Below, in pieces: positions 21,101 through 33,600 of a stretch of DNA of 64,000 bases (position 1 is its first letter; the number at the start of each line of letters is the position of its first letter). The translations under genes and the position numbers were made by a program. The stretch is from contig ML133394.1 of the NCBI GenBank assembly GCA_003864495.1, positions 1,240,001-1,304,000 of the forward strand, read 5' to 3'. The stretch comes from Nemopilema nomurai (Eukaryota; Cnidaria; Scyphozoa; Rhizostomeae; Rhizostomatidae). Below the pieces are notes generated by a model. It saw only the letters and a program-made list of their open reading frames with translations, did not search any database and had not been told where the DNA came from.

Positions 21101-21674
21101 GACTTTCAAATGTCGCGTTTTGATGCGAGTAAATGGGAACGCAAAGACATTCTGTTCCGTTTTCATGTTTTTTGAAACACAGCCTTACAGCCTTCCCACA
21201 TTTTCACTTCACTGAAGAGTTGAGCCAATGATCCCGGGGGTAACTACGATACATACTGACGGACACCCCCTATCCAGACGGCATGGCCGTTCGACCAAAA
21301 ACAGACGAATTCAACGAAAACTTTCTTGTAATCTGACAGATTTAAGTATCATAGTAATTGTTGTGTTTTATATTGAATCTGAATCAGCTTTCGTAAACTC
21401 AAAACAACCACAAAATGAACTTTAGTCCCTCGTAGACGTGCGATAGATGAGCACTTTCTCGATCTGAGAAACAAATCGCAAACTCTAAATTGTGTTTGAC
21501 GCGCGGTCGCTCAGAATACGCACGCGTTGACGCACGGCCTAAAGTAGATTCTGCGCGTAAAACAACAAATACTTTGTACCAGTACATGTAACAACACCCC
21601 AGAAGTAAATCACCTGGAAAGAACAACTTACAAGAAACAGCGACCGCGTCATTATTCCCTTGTCCAGCCACCAT
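17578..21674 (-). CDS. ETS-domain transcription factor (N-terminal ETS, ELK-like)
   Basis: Seen: four coding exons at 21674-21632, 19789-19563, 19047-18788 and 18100-17578, with phases 1, 0 and 2 fitting at the three junctions, for 351 codons including stop. The ETS winged helix spans about residues 20-105: [48 protein letters not shown] and [10 protein letters not shown], with the two recognition-helix arginines (R-A-L-R) present. ETS factors bind GGAA/T cores in the nucleus. The N-terminal position of the domain and the [17 protein letters not shown] run resemble ELK-type factors, but the C-terminal half, with 11 cysteines and a VKQEPDED sumoylation-like site, matches nothing I recognise, so I give no symbol. 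The start is the ATG in aagATGG; an in-frame ATG three codons upstream is also possible. Confidence 0.88.
18473..18552. repeat. Dispersed repeat, diverged copy
   Basis: The string 'tttactttgtcggcttctgg', followed by a cccgatgttagaatactcc-like stretch, parallels the copies at 6.8 kb and 34.8 kb. Identity is weaker and the ends are unclear. Confidence 0.3.
18788..19047 (-). CDS. ETS gene exon 3: end of the ETS domain
   Basis: Acceptor caccttcag starts [20 protein letters not shown], the last strands of the ETS domain, followed by a Ser/Asp/Pro-rich linker. Donor GTAAGT follows E-R-R. Entry is phase 0 and exit phase 2. A TGACGTCA palindrome lies inside the coding sequence at 18853-18860. Confidence 0.9.
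19335..19379 (-). other. Potential 45-nt cassette microexon 3
   Basis: Third in-phase copy encoding [15 protein letters not shown]. It would be preceded by a 183-nt intron from exon 2 and followed by about 290 nt to exon 3, which is the most plausible geometry of the three. Confidence 0.45.
19411..19455 (-). other. Potential 45-nt cassette microexon 2
   Basis: Same structure as microexon 1, with one substitution changing the last codon AAG to ATG (Lys to Met). A splice from exon 2 would remove a 107-nt intron, a feasible size. Confidence 0.45.
19487..19531 (-). other. Potential 45-nt cassette microexon 1
   Basis: Acceptor accattccag and donor GTAGGC bracket 45 nt encoding [15 protein letters not shown] in phase 0/0, compatible with exons 2 and 3. 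The intron from exon 2 would be only 31 nt, probably too short, so this copy is the least likely to be used. Confidence 0.4.
19563..19789 (-). CDS. ETS gene exon 2: most of the ETS domain
   Basis: The exon starts at acceptor gcttcag and ends KNIIKK before donor GTAGGC. It encodes helices 1-3 of the winged helix. Its last 30 nt and donor form part of the fourfold 76-bp repeat that continues into the intron. Confidence 0.93.
19816..19910. repeat. Short AT-rich tandem repeat
   Basis: About three copies of a 25-35 bp unit built on 'ttcaattcacttcaagaaaa', just upstream of the ETS exon 2 acceptor in intron 1. It lies about 27 bp from that acceptor. Confidence 0.75.
20707..21096. mobile_element. 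Foldback/MITE-like element in ETS intron 1
   Basis: Inverted ends: acacgcttttttataaggaa at 20707 onward and ttccttataaaaaaagcgtg at about 21076-21095. The interior repeats 'agttcctta' several times in both orientations. There is no coding capacity. The target duplication and family are unclear. Confidence 0.65.
21632..21674 (-). CDS. ETS gene exon 1 (start exon)
   Basis: ATG in an aagATGG context encodes [14 protein letters not shown], then one base before the consensus donor GTAAGT. The leftover T joins GT at exon 2 to form a cysteine codon. The intron is about 1.84 kb. Support is phase, Kozak context and the distance to the next exon, not homology. Confidence 0.65.
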
Positions 21675-24600
21675 CTTCAACATTCGCACGTTTGCAAAAC
21701 TAAAGTGCACTAAGCACGCCTATCTTACGAGTACCTCAAAGACTTTTAGTTTCGAATGAGGAAATCATTCTTCAAGAACGCGTCTTCAGTTTCTAAGCAC
21801 CCAAAGTATGCTTACTTGAAGTAGCTATAGCCACGCTGCATTGCCTTACCCTTACAAGTGTATCGCTATGTTGCAAAAACACTAAAACGGCAGCGTTAAC
21901 ACAACAATGGCGGCATAGGAGGGGGGAGCGGGGCGGTGGACATGGTTTAAGCAGACTTTATCAAAGGGCGCCAAAGCAAGGGGAAATTCCGTCGCGCGCT
22001 GCCGTTGTACCATAATCCAGCACAATGTACAAGGAAGTGGCGCTAGGTCCGCTTTCGAAATGGCTCAGACACAAGAGTTTGAATAAAGACGTAATGGTTA
22101 GATAAAACCAGAGTTGGCGTTACGAAAGCAAAAGTTGCCTTTGTCACAAGACAAATCTAATGTGTGCCAAACGCAACTGGTCTTTTATTCTCCATGGCTT
22201 GAGACACCTGGACCTTCTTTTAAGTCAGGACTCACAACTACTGATAAACTTTGAATTGCCTCTACATATCAACCTTAAAACCAAATTCCAGCGCGGTTTG
22301 GTCTGTAAATTAGCATGCCAGGGAGAACATTGTGCCCCAACCACGCAGAACTGCAAATCACGTGATTACCATATATCGCCATGTGGTGTCGAGTTTCATC
22401 CTGCTCTTTATTTGGAATGGGCTACCAAACCAGGAAGAAAGAACAGAAAGTGGATGATCGGAATTGAAAAAGAAATTTAACGAGAGCACTACCTAGAACT
22501 GAGACTCCTTGTGACAACGTTAGAGCATGGATAATGACAGTAACTTACAGTTATTTTCAAGTTTCGAAATAGGTTCTGCCTCTGAAGAAACGATCACTCC
22601 TTTTGTAGAGCAGTCCTATCAAACAGTGGCAGAAATTGCAGGAGTGCGCGGAGGGCACAACCACTACAAGTGGAATTTACTTGGAAACTTGATACAAAAA
22701 TGTTCAAAATAAATATGAATCATAAAGTTCATATCGCGATTTTTCATCGTCTTTAACGGCCTTCCAGTATAATAAACCATAGAAATAATTATGGCCCTTC
22801 AAGTTCCCCTAACTAATGGATTGCTGACATAAAAAAGATCAGGAACAAATAAGATGTACTCGCGGGGCGTCAAGGCTATCTCACGCTTCGCACAAATAGA
22901 GTTACATCAGGCTTAGCTCATTCTGTAGCGTGTTAATGCTGCAATAAAATTAAGCGAAATTCACGAATCTGTTGCCACTTTTGATGCGTTGAGTATTAGA
23001 AAAAATGACGAGAACGATCATAGGAGCTGCAATGTTTACAATAAGCTGTAAATTTGCTAATTTGTCTGTTTATTGACTGTTTCAAAAACCCAGAAATTTT
23101 CAAACCAACTTCCTTGCAATAATTATTTTTATGTATCACTCTTTCTTTTCAGTTTGCACAAAATCATGTCAGCGTGAATAATCCTTGACAGTGGTTGATA
23201 TGACATGCTCTGGTTACTTAAAACCTATAAATCTTATGAAAACCTTTGAAAACTCTTTCAATGACTTTCAAGGCTCTTAATCAACAACTTAATGAAAGTC
23301 TATTAAGCGTCTCCTTAAAAGTGCTTAAAAACAACATGAACGTTAGATACAATTCAATGACAAGCAAAATGGAAAAAGAACAATATTACTGCATCATATT
23401 TTCAATCTAGTCAAATGACGTCATCAGGGGCCACCGCTCTGCCTCAGTACCAACTTTTTCGCGCGGTCTCTAAAGAACTTTATTCTTAATTTCTCACAGT
23501 CTTTTCGCAAAACTGAATCCAAGCTAGACTAGATGCAATTGCTTAGACGTTTATCAATTATTATTTTCAGTGATTAAGAATATAAGGAGTCTCGGAAAGG
23601 ACAAGAAACTTGCTCAAACAAAGATCGTAAATCCCCAAATTGCAGGTCATTTCAAGGGCCTTTCTAAACAGCAATGTTCGTGGAGTAATGTCAAATTGGA
23701 AAGTCAGGCCATGTCGAATGCAGCTGCCTCAGGCTAAACTACGACGATTCCCAGCGAGAATACAGCTGCCTATCTATCTGTCACCTGCCAAAACGGATTA
23801 CCCTTGGAGGTAACTGCAAAATGGCGACTGAAGCTCACGGTGAAGTTCGCAGGTCTTTGTGCGAATTTGTATGGAAATGGAATCCTGTGGACCTCCCACG
23901 TCATATGAACATGAAGAGGGTGCCTATTAAATGCTCTTCTATTCAAAATATCAGTGACTGAGCGCGCACAACATTGGTCGCAAGGCAGGAGGACCCGCGG
24001 TGACAGCTTGGGCTTCTGTAAAGCGAAGCGAAAAGCTCCACTTCTGGCTATTTTGAAAGCGCACAACAGTTCTTCGCATGCTGAGCAGGGTGGTCCGTTT
24101 GATAATCAGTTGTCTTATAGGTCTTTCCAACGACATGCCACGAAATATGTCAGAAATCGTAAAGCTCTTTTAGGCCCTAAATAACGTGTAAGAAAAACAT
24201 TCTTGTTGCTTCTTTAGGCTGTCACAACAACCCCAAACACGCTGGGAAACAGCCATTTTGGGGCACCATTAAGGGCAAGAGGCTAGCATATGGAACATAA
24301 GGGCTGTCACAGGCAGTCAACATTGACACTGGCCTGATTCATACACACTTAACAATCACTTCATGAAAAAACGAATCTAAAGCGCTTGTAGCGATTCTGC
24401 CTAGGCCAGTTTACACATTTCCTCTTTGTATTTTTACCACTGGCTCGTGCTCATGCCATTTCGTTCATAATTTTTTGTCTTGGTTTTATCTCTCGATTTG
24501 TAGGACTATATGTAACTCAGCTAGTTTAGTCGGCTACAACACGCATGTTCTCTGACTCAAACTCCGTGCGCTGCGCGTTCACAAACATTGGATGAAGCAC

Positions 24601-27600
24601 AACTGCGAAGGAATAGCCACTTCAAGGTTATGAGGGTAGAAAAGAAAGCACACAAAAATCGCTTCTATAAACTCATATGAAATCTTCTTATGCAGATTGG
24701 CCCTGCTCTCCAAGCACTAAGTAACGAAGCCGTGAAACCGCCACACAAATCTACTTCATCTTACGTCATAGGTTTTGCGAAAACAAAGGTCTTCCGTATA
24801 ATCCGTGCTGAAACCCCTCACTTTTCGGTGTTTATGCCTTTATCGGGACTTAGAACATTAAAGACTGATAAGAAAAGGCGCCAAACAACAAAGAATGTTT
24901 GTACTCCAGCGGATCAAGAATAGCCCTGAGGTAAAAATGTTACCCAAAGGCATTTTGGCCTAAACTCCAATATACCACAACTTTGTGTGCCCGGCAATCA
25001 GTCTGAACTGATAAATGCAAGAGCGTTATCAGCCCTGCCCCGGCATAACTGGCCTAGATCTGATATAGGTTCCTTTCTAACCGTTACGGAAAGCTCATAA
25101 CGAGAACTGAATGCGGTGTATGAAATACTTTTAAACCATAGGAAAGAAAGGTTCTGGTTTGAATAAGGTCCGGAAATAACCAGTAGCTAGTTACCACATT
25201 GTGAAACGGCCTGGCCCGGTCTATTAAGCGATTTTAAGAGCTACATGGGCCTGTTTGAGCGAAATCAGAGGAGCACTCTGCCCTCTTCAAAGTTGGTCTA
25301 AGTAGCTTACAGGCACCATCCAAAAACATTTAAGTTTAAGATCATTGACGCTTCTTAGTAAGCATATCTTTCGAAGCAGTTGTTTGTTGTTTGGAATGTT
25401 GTTTCTTTGAAATTGATGAATGCAAGACATATTTTGATTTCCCCTACCTGTCATGTTTTAAAGTCAACTATGCCAATTATTTGAGCTTCTTATTCTCCGA
25501 CTTCCTCGAGCCAGCTGCAATATAAAACGAAAATTATGAATAAAAATGATCTTTAGATTTAAAAAGAGTTACACATGTGAGATTTAAAATTAGACTTCTT
25601 TTATACACATAAATTCTACTTCGTTACATAGGGAAATTTTCCACGAGAACAAGAAGCAGATCCAAAATATTGTGAATAAAAACAGAGGGAATCGGTAAAC
25701 ATGGGGCTCAGGGGTGATGTTGGCCTTGCGTTTCACTCGCGGAATGGATGGAAACGAAGACGACTCGAAACAGTGCATCGCAAGACTAATGACATGGCTA
25801 TTAGCAAAATAGCGACACTGACAAAGCACCAGTCCGAGAATTCCAAATACAACTGACAACAGCAATTCAATGGAACTTGGGTATGGCCTACACTTGAACT
25901 GGCAAAGTTGCCAAGTCATTAGTCACAACAGACATCCAATTATGAATTAGCCTCGTTTTCGTCAACTTTATCCACGCAACGGATTCGAAAAATCGCTCGT
26001 CGTGCGAGAGAAGGAGCGAAAATACGAGCGCTAAAGAAGCCTGGAGAGACTAATGCACGAAAATTGGCTCAACAAAATGAGCTGGCTTTCATGAATAGTT
26101 CGAAGTGAGTGCAAAAATGGATGGCTGATATCCTCTGGATGCGAGGATGTGCAGATGGCGTTGCGGTAGATCAAAGCCTGTTCGATAAGCAGACAGCTAA
26201 CAGGAGCGATGCATTCACAGTGCTTTTAACAAACAGCAAATCGCCGTAATGGCAGGCGTAAGCATGGTAAAGAGCTATTCACAAAACAGCATGACGCACA
26301 CTCGATTCGCACGAAATTATTCTTTGCCGTGCCACTATGTAGCAAAAAACATGGGTTTGATGATGCAATATATATTCGAAACTACGCAATTTGACTATCC
26401 AGCAGTTTCTTTTAATCAAAACTGCGAGCATTAGTCCTTCAATTTTTGCCACGACCTTCCGAATTACCGCCACAAAACAGCATGCGAACGACCAATTCTT
26501 AAGGAAGGCCGAATTCTTGATTCACAATTCATAACTTTATATTTTCCAACGCAGCTTCGAAAAGAGGTGTTAATTCAGCTGCTTTTCATCTGGGTTGCAT
26601 GCAGGCTAGTCGAACGCCTTTGAATCAAACATTAAGTGCAGCCATATGCATTGATGCTTCACCGTCCATAGCTATCAGCAATTGTTTGCCATTGATAATC
26701 TACAGCAATGCAATTCAACACGCCGCCTATGGTCGCCAATCTCCTTCAACGCTAGTAGTTGAGTAGGCCGGATCCGTACCAGAAACCCTTTTCGAAATTT
26801 GTCTTTAAACAATTGTTATGAACAAAAAATAAACAAAACCTCAAAGCCTGCACAAACCTTCACGGAAATCTTCGCCCCATAACAAAAACCTATCACTAAG
26901 AACAACAACGAAACTTGGAAACCAAAATGCCGTCCTTGCGTAGGTAGACAGCGTCTGCTTGCACCTCAAAGCAGACAAATAATAGAAGACGATCCTGTTC
27001 ACCGAGGACCTCGTAAAGGGATTTAACAGAAACAGTGAAAGGCTACATTCAAGGAAAGGAATTTTTATGGGGCGAGCCAACTAAACAAAGCCTGCGTAAC
27101 ATATCCAATGGCCCGCGAAGACCTTAGGCCCATACTACAAAAGAACAATTTCATAGACATTGGCGCACGAGAAACACTTTTCAGCAGTTGAGGCGAAGCT
27201 CCCATTCATAGCCCGCAGAATTGCCCTTTCCTTGTTACATGTAACCCCCTTTACGCCTTTCTAAAGACATTTTCTTTTTGGCCCTTAGTTTCAATTGTGT
27301 GTAGCATACCAGCATTTAGGGTTTTCCAGGACGAAGCAAGTCGAGGCACAGTCAAAGCAAAGCTATAGTCCGGGGTAAGCAGGATGGATAGAAGGCGCTA
27401 GCAGGTGGACGAACGAGTGAAAATGAAAAAAGAAACAGTTTCCAAAGAACTAAGCTCTTTGTAAGGAGACAAACAAAATCGTAACAAATAAAGAAGGCCT
27501 AAAAATTGTTCCTCGAAATTGCTTCTCAGTTTTTCGCCTTTGATTTGACGGCATGCAATGACGTAGGCAGCGATTCGATTCGGGTGAAAGCGAGGCCTTC

Positions 27601-30600
27601 TTCTCAAAGAAGGCCCTACCTCGCGCTAAGAAATCGGAAAATCGTCTTCCAGTTTGAAAGGTTAAATTGGGAGCTTGAAATGCGATATTCTACATTTTGC
27701 ACCATCAGCAGAGAAAAAAATCGACATTTTCCGAAAGACAGAGGGGATATCACAGGAAACAGGATCGAAAAATTTGACATTCCACAATTCATATAATCCG
27801 ATCGTTAGGTGACTAGCCTTATGAAATCGCTTCAACATTAATTATGTCACGCATTGCAGGCAGACTACAAACAACCATGTGTGTTCTAGTGACGAAATTC
27901 TAGCTCTAGTTCTAATGTTAAGTTTTCACGGATACTTCTTTACCTCTGCATTGCTGTCAATCGATTGTTCAACACGTGTCTTGATATGCTGGCCTAACCG
28001 ATACATTTCATGGTTTCAATTTCACCTCTATATTTGCGGATCTGCAAAATCTCACCAACTCATCGTGAAGTATTTTTGGGCGACGTTCTTGCAAAGCTCA
28101 TAGGTGTCCTAGCAACAAGTGGTCAATTCCTAGCCTACGTCATGATTTTAGAACATCAAAACACAGAAGCAGCCATTGCGAAAAGAAATTCACGAGAAGC
28201 CTATTTTCAATGAGATGACCATTCATGTCTCTGAAATGGTACTTGGGGACAAAACTTGGCGAAGAGTTGCCATTCGCGTACTCAGTAATTGAGGCCCATT
28301 ACATGAAGTACATGGGCACGCGGGATATGCATTTCGGGACTGCAGATAATTATGGTGCACAAAAGCAAGGGGCTAAAAAAACTTTCGAGAACTTTGAAAT
28401 GGTAGAAATCGAAGAAGCACACACAAAGGAAAATAACAACTAGGTAGGTAGGTAGCTCAGGGGGCAAGAGGGTGAGAACTGAGGTAATAATGATGCCATT
28501 AATGGGCTGATTGGGGTAACGATGATTGTCACAATGGAAACCAAACCGGCTAAAGCGGGAGCCACTCTTCCAGGGCGGTCAAATTTCGTGATCATGTGAA
28601 AGGGTCATGGTAAAATGACCCTTGCGCTGTCCAAAAAGGGTAAACTGACTCCACAGACAGACCCCCAACACCAATGCACGAGGTGGCATATTGAGGGAAC
28701 ACATTGGCAGGGTCAGCCCAGACCTTCTGCATTAACAATTTGCATACGTCAACCCCACCCCCGCATAGTAACGACAAATACATGGTACATTCCCGTGAAC
28801 ACAAAGGGGTGAGGAAGGACGAAACAGGAAATTTTCAGCCGTAATTACTGCCTGCATGGAGCCTTTCTCGACAAGTTCTAAACAAGGAAAATCTATTTAC
28901 GCCAGTAAAAACTTCTCTCTTTGCGACCATGATCGAGGAAGAAAATCAAATAAATCCTTCGGCACTTTTTTCGTTGAAACTAGTGTAAACATCCTTATTC
29001 CTGCATTTCAACAATCTGACATTCTTACCAACAGTACAATCAAATTCACCTGCGTATTTTTTCGATCGACGCATTTTTCAAGAAGTGTCCATTTCAAGAT
29101 GGCGAACCGGCAAGATCTTCCGGCAACAAATGGCGCGAAATTTTGTGTAACATGTTTGGTATGCTGAAGTAACATGCAACAATAAACGTATATAATACTA
29201 CAAACATTCTCAGACATTAATGTAAAATTGTACAAACTCAATGCATTAGTGAATGCACTGTTTCCTTAAATATTTTAGGTGTAAGAGGAAGTTTGCGCAA
29301 AACAACAAAGCTCCACCCGGTTGTTCTTCCGTTACACTCCTGGCTTCAGCTTGAAAGCCCCAGAGTGCATAGAATTTTTGGAAATGTTTAATAAATCATG
29401 AGCCATTCTAATTGAATTGCTAAATACATAAGCACAGCAACGCAAATGGCAATTTGAAGAACCAAAACGAGGAGAATTCCCGGCATTTGTTTTGGTAAAC
29501 GGCGGCAGTGAACTTCCTGAGTGACAGGGTTACGAACGCCGTCCGGATTTGAGAAAGCTCTTGAAGACGAAATCACGATTAAAACTTTGCAGGCCAAGGC
29601 AGGTACTTATGGGCTAGTGTGTTAAATCCATCCTTAGAGCAGGGAGAAATTCCCAATCAACAATTTACCTGTAAGGAAATATAAACAGACGAAAATAGTC
29701 AATGAAGGAATAACTGTACCTTCACAAAATTGTATCCTGAATGCTGGATAGAGCAGATGGCTTTGTCGAGTACTTCGCTTAGCCAGAACTTCGAGACGAA
29801 ACGCTTTCCCAGATAAGTGTGGACATATAAGACCTTCCGGTAACATTTGCCATGGATTGTACGCTTATCTTCGTAATGCTGTTCCGCTCGGAAACTTCCG
29901 ATTGTTGAGAGCTTGGCAACGGACAAAAGAAATTTGCATGCCATTCAAGCTTCCGAGTTGAGCCAATCATCCGGAAGTATGTTCGATAGCAACATGTGCC
30001 GCCGAACGTCGACCCCAAACCGCAGCATTCTTGTAACCGCACCGCCAACAGGAAGCAATTTCACGTGGCCCCGCGAAGTCAACGATGGGCACAGGTGTTG
30101 CCCAGAGGCTATTAATAGTCATCAGGGGGGTTGTCCCAGCTCAGATTGGCAGTCCACTTCTGTATTCAGAGATGGCGGGTCGAGTCACGATCAAGTTCTA
30201 ATTGCGCTGTTGGTTTTTAAATAAGAAAATTTGCAGGTCATATCAGTGAATGGGAGTAAACCATCATATCTTTACAAGGCAATGCGCGAAAAAGCATGAA
30301 AATAGCCCCCTGAGGAAGTAGAAACTGTTTCACTGTATGTTAAATGAATGTAGGCCTTGGCTAGCCAAGTTCGAGTTGTGACGTAATCGTGGTAGTTAAT
30401 CACCCCGCATTTTAAGTGTGAAATGCTGAAATTGGTAAAAAAATGCATTGTTCACTTGGTTTGGCTTAGATGTTGTTGAAATATATCTTCTTAGAGATGT
30501 GAAAATGAAACAGTACAAACTGTGTTCATTTCCAAATATTTTTGCCTTGTTATTTGCTTTCAATGAATTACGGCAGGAAAAACATCTCCACTTCTACAAA

Positions 30601-33600
30601 AGCAACGCTCATCAGTGGACCAAAGGTCGCATTCGAAGCAGTATTCTGTTATCAAACCTCCGCTCAAAGAAAACACATGCTAGAATCCTGAGATGTCAAA
30701 ACAACTTCCTTTCCTTTGTTCGTATTTCAAAACTAGATTTATCTCAATGTTCTTTTGTCAATGCCAAGATACGATAATAATGATTACTCTAAAAAGCCGT
30801 AAATTTGTCAGTTTAACGAGCTTCATTATCGGTTGGACGAAAATTGTAATTGATTTTTCAGTTGCTTTGATGACCGTGGTTGATCAACACACATTCACGT
30901 TTCTCTCCACATATTCTGCTGTTTGTTTTAACACAGCTGTTGCAATCCCAAAAGCAGAGTGCTTGGGCTTCATTGTTTTCCGCATGCCGGAAGTCACGTG
31001 GTCAGAGTCAATGGAGTGAAATCGATTTCCCCGGTCGAAGGCTCATTTCTGTACAGTACAGGGCTGCAGGGAACGACAAAAGACCTTGAATTCTTTACAA
31101 GTCCAGAATGACTATCTAATGAGCTCACATGAACAAGAGGAAGTATCTTGACAATACGATCTCAGTGGTAAACAAATCGCTGAGACATCCGCATTGCTTC
31201 GTCTTGTTGTGTTGCAACCCCCTGGCCTCTTTTTCATCGCAACGCGCCACTTGGAGGGGCTATGTTCAACGTTTAAGAGGGCGTAGCTAGCATGCAAGTG
31301 TAAAACCACGCATAATATTTATCAGCAATTTACCTCGGAATGTTGTATCTTGTCGGTATAAACAATTGAGATTGGGTGGAGCAAGTTTGCAGTCAATAGC
31401 TAAGTTGTAATCACTGCAAAGTTAGGCCAGAAAATGATACAGGAAACCAATCTACTGTGTTCACAACATAGCACTTTATACCAATATGCATCATCATTTA
31501 AGTTCAGGGGGTATTTGCTTTTCTTTTTTCTTACAAATCAAAGTGTTAGCTTGTCTTAACTGCCCAACCAAATTTGCAGAATCTGCATTAGATTGGTGCT
31601 TCAAAAGGCCCTACAGATATTACGTCAGGAATTTACATCGTAATAGTGGGGAACTGAGAATTTATTTATTGGTTCTCTGGAAATGACTTCCTTTGAGTTC
31701 TTTTCAAATTTACGCGTATGAAAGTTGGCTTGAGTTGTGAAACGAAGGCTGAGGCGATGCTTTCCTTGAATTTTAAGGTCTATTTCTAGATTCTTCTGCC
31801 AAGCTTCACGTTTAAGGACCCTTTGGGCAGATGGTTTAGACTAGCCCCCAAAACCCCGCTGCGCGGGCTTAAAACCCCTTCTGTGGAAAAAGGATTGCCC
31901 CTTAAAACTACCCCATAAACAAATTAGACATGTTAGCCTCGGCAAGACAAGAGCCTCGCATCAAGAGCAAAAATGACGTAATGCACAGTCAAAGTATTTA
32001 AGAAACTTTTCAATTGCCTGAAAAAGAATTCACCAGTTTAGGCTAAACATATACAGTGAAAAATATGTTTATGCTAAAAAATCTGCAAAAAATCACTAGA
32101 AAAATGATGGTGAATTGCATGTAAGTCACGAAAATTTAATTTTGATGAAAAAAGCTAACAGCATCAGAAAGGTGCATTATTATTAGCACCCATCCCAAGA
32201 ATTTTGTGGAGAATCGGAATGCTCTGAAAATATTATTTTAGAAATGGATTTCAAAAGTTTCACAGTGACAAAGACGGGTAGTGACGCAGGGAAACATTTA
32301 CCCAAGCCTCGAGTTGGTGTGTAAAAGTTCTGATAAGGAGGTCCGAAGAAAGCCGCATTTTGGAATGTCGAAGCTCACGAAATGAATGTGTATAAAGATT
32401 CAATAGATAGAATCAATAAACTGAAATATAATTGAATCCATCAGGGGATATAATACAGGAGAAGACAAAAAATGATCGTTAAGCACTTTGAAATCAGCTT
32501 TTAGTATTTGATTAACCATCTTAAGTAAATATGGCTGAATGAAAATGACCGCTTAATTATTTGACTCACTTCTTTAAATCACGAATCGTTCAATGGCCTA
32601 AAATCAATCAAGTTTCTTTCGATCCACTTTAATATCTTCGCCAATTTAGCATGTTTTGTTGTGGAGAAAGCTATAAATTAGGCCGCGGAAATTGAGGGTT
32701 GTCGAATGATAAGGTTACGCATGGCAGAACTGGATCATGAGAAAAAGACATGACCACATCTGAGTCAGCAATGATTGGTTCCAAGTGACGACAAGATTCC
32801 ACATCGACGTAGAATCCGGTGTTCAGTAGGGGCAAAGACCCCCAGCTTCGACAATTGAGGGGAAGGGCATCATTGAAATTCACAAAAAAGCCCCATTTTG
32901 CCTACATATGCCCCCAAGGTGATCCCACGTCCTTGATATACCCCCTATTTGGAACAAATCACGCAGGGGCATGCACCCCTTCTCAAACAGACCAATCTTA
33001 TACAAGGAGATTGACAGGTGAAGATTTGTGATCAAGCAAAAGTAAACGAGCTAAGAGAAACATGTCAGTCCCGAAGAAAAATATTGTAGTTAAGAAACAA
33101 CCAGAGCCAAAGCTTGTTTACCTTACACTGCAAGTGAATACATCCCCAAAAGGTCAGTTTAGGAGTTTAGGAATACTGACTACTAGCACAGGACTAGCAA
33201 AAAATATGCATGTATTCCTATGGTTAATCATCTTAAATATTTTTCTAAATAGAATATGAAGAAAATGCAAAAAGCTTTTGAATAGTGCAATATATGAAAT
33301 TCTAGGAGTCGTAATTGCAACAGTTTGGTAAAAGAATTAATAATTTTGAAACATCAAGCATGTTCAAGCTTTTCGAATGACACCTATCATAGCTTGAAAC
33401 GTCAGGAGAGGACAAAGAAATAATGAAATGTAACTGGTAAACTCACGTCTGATATAAGTTATACAAGGATGGATTTAAGTAGCCAGGGGGAATAGATCGC
33501 TTTGATTCTCTGTGGTCATCTTACACTTTTATCTGAAAAACCACAATAATCAATTCAAAACATGGAAGTTACATATTCAATCTTTAAATGCAAGAACGAG

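Noticed and set aside
23821..23961. 46-codon ORF starting ATGGCGACTGAAG
   Set aside because: The start context is good, but the product is unrecognisable and no downstream exon was found. Kept only as a note.
29099..29160. Possible start exon ATGGCGAACCGGCAAG
   Set aside because: It is short, with an uncertain donor and no following exon on the plus strand.
29699..30048. Overlapping minus-strand frames of about 80-90 codons
   Set aside because: Two frames compete, neither resembles a family, and neither has a matching exon.
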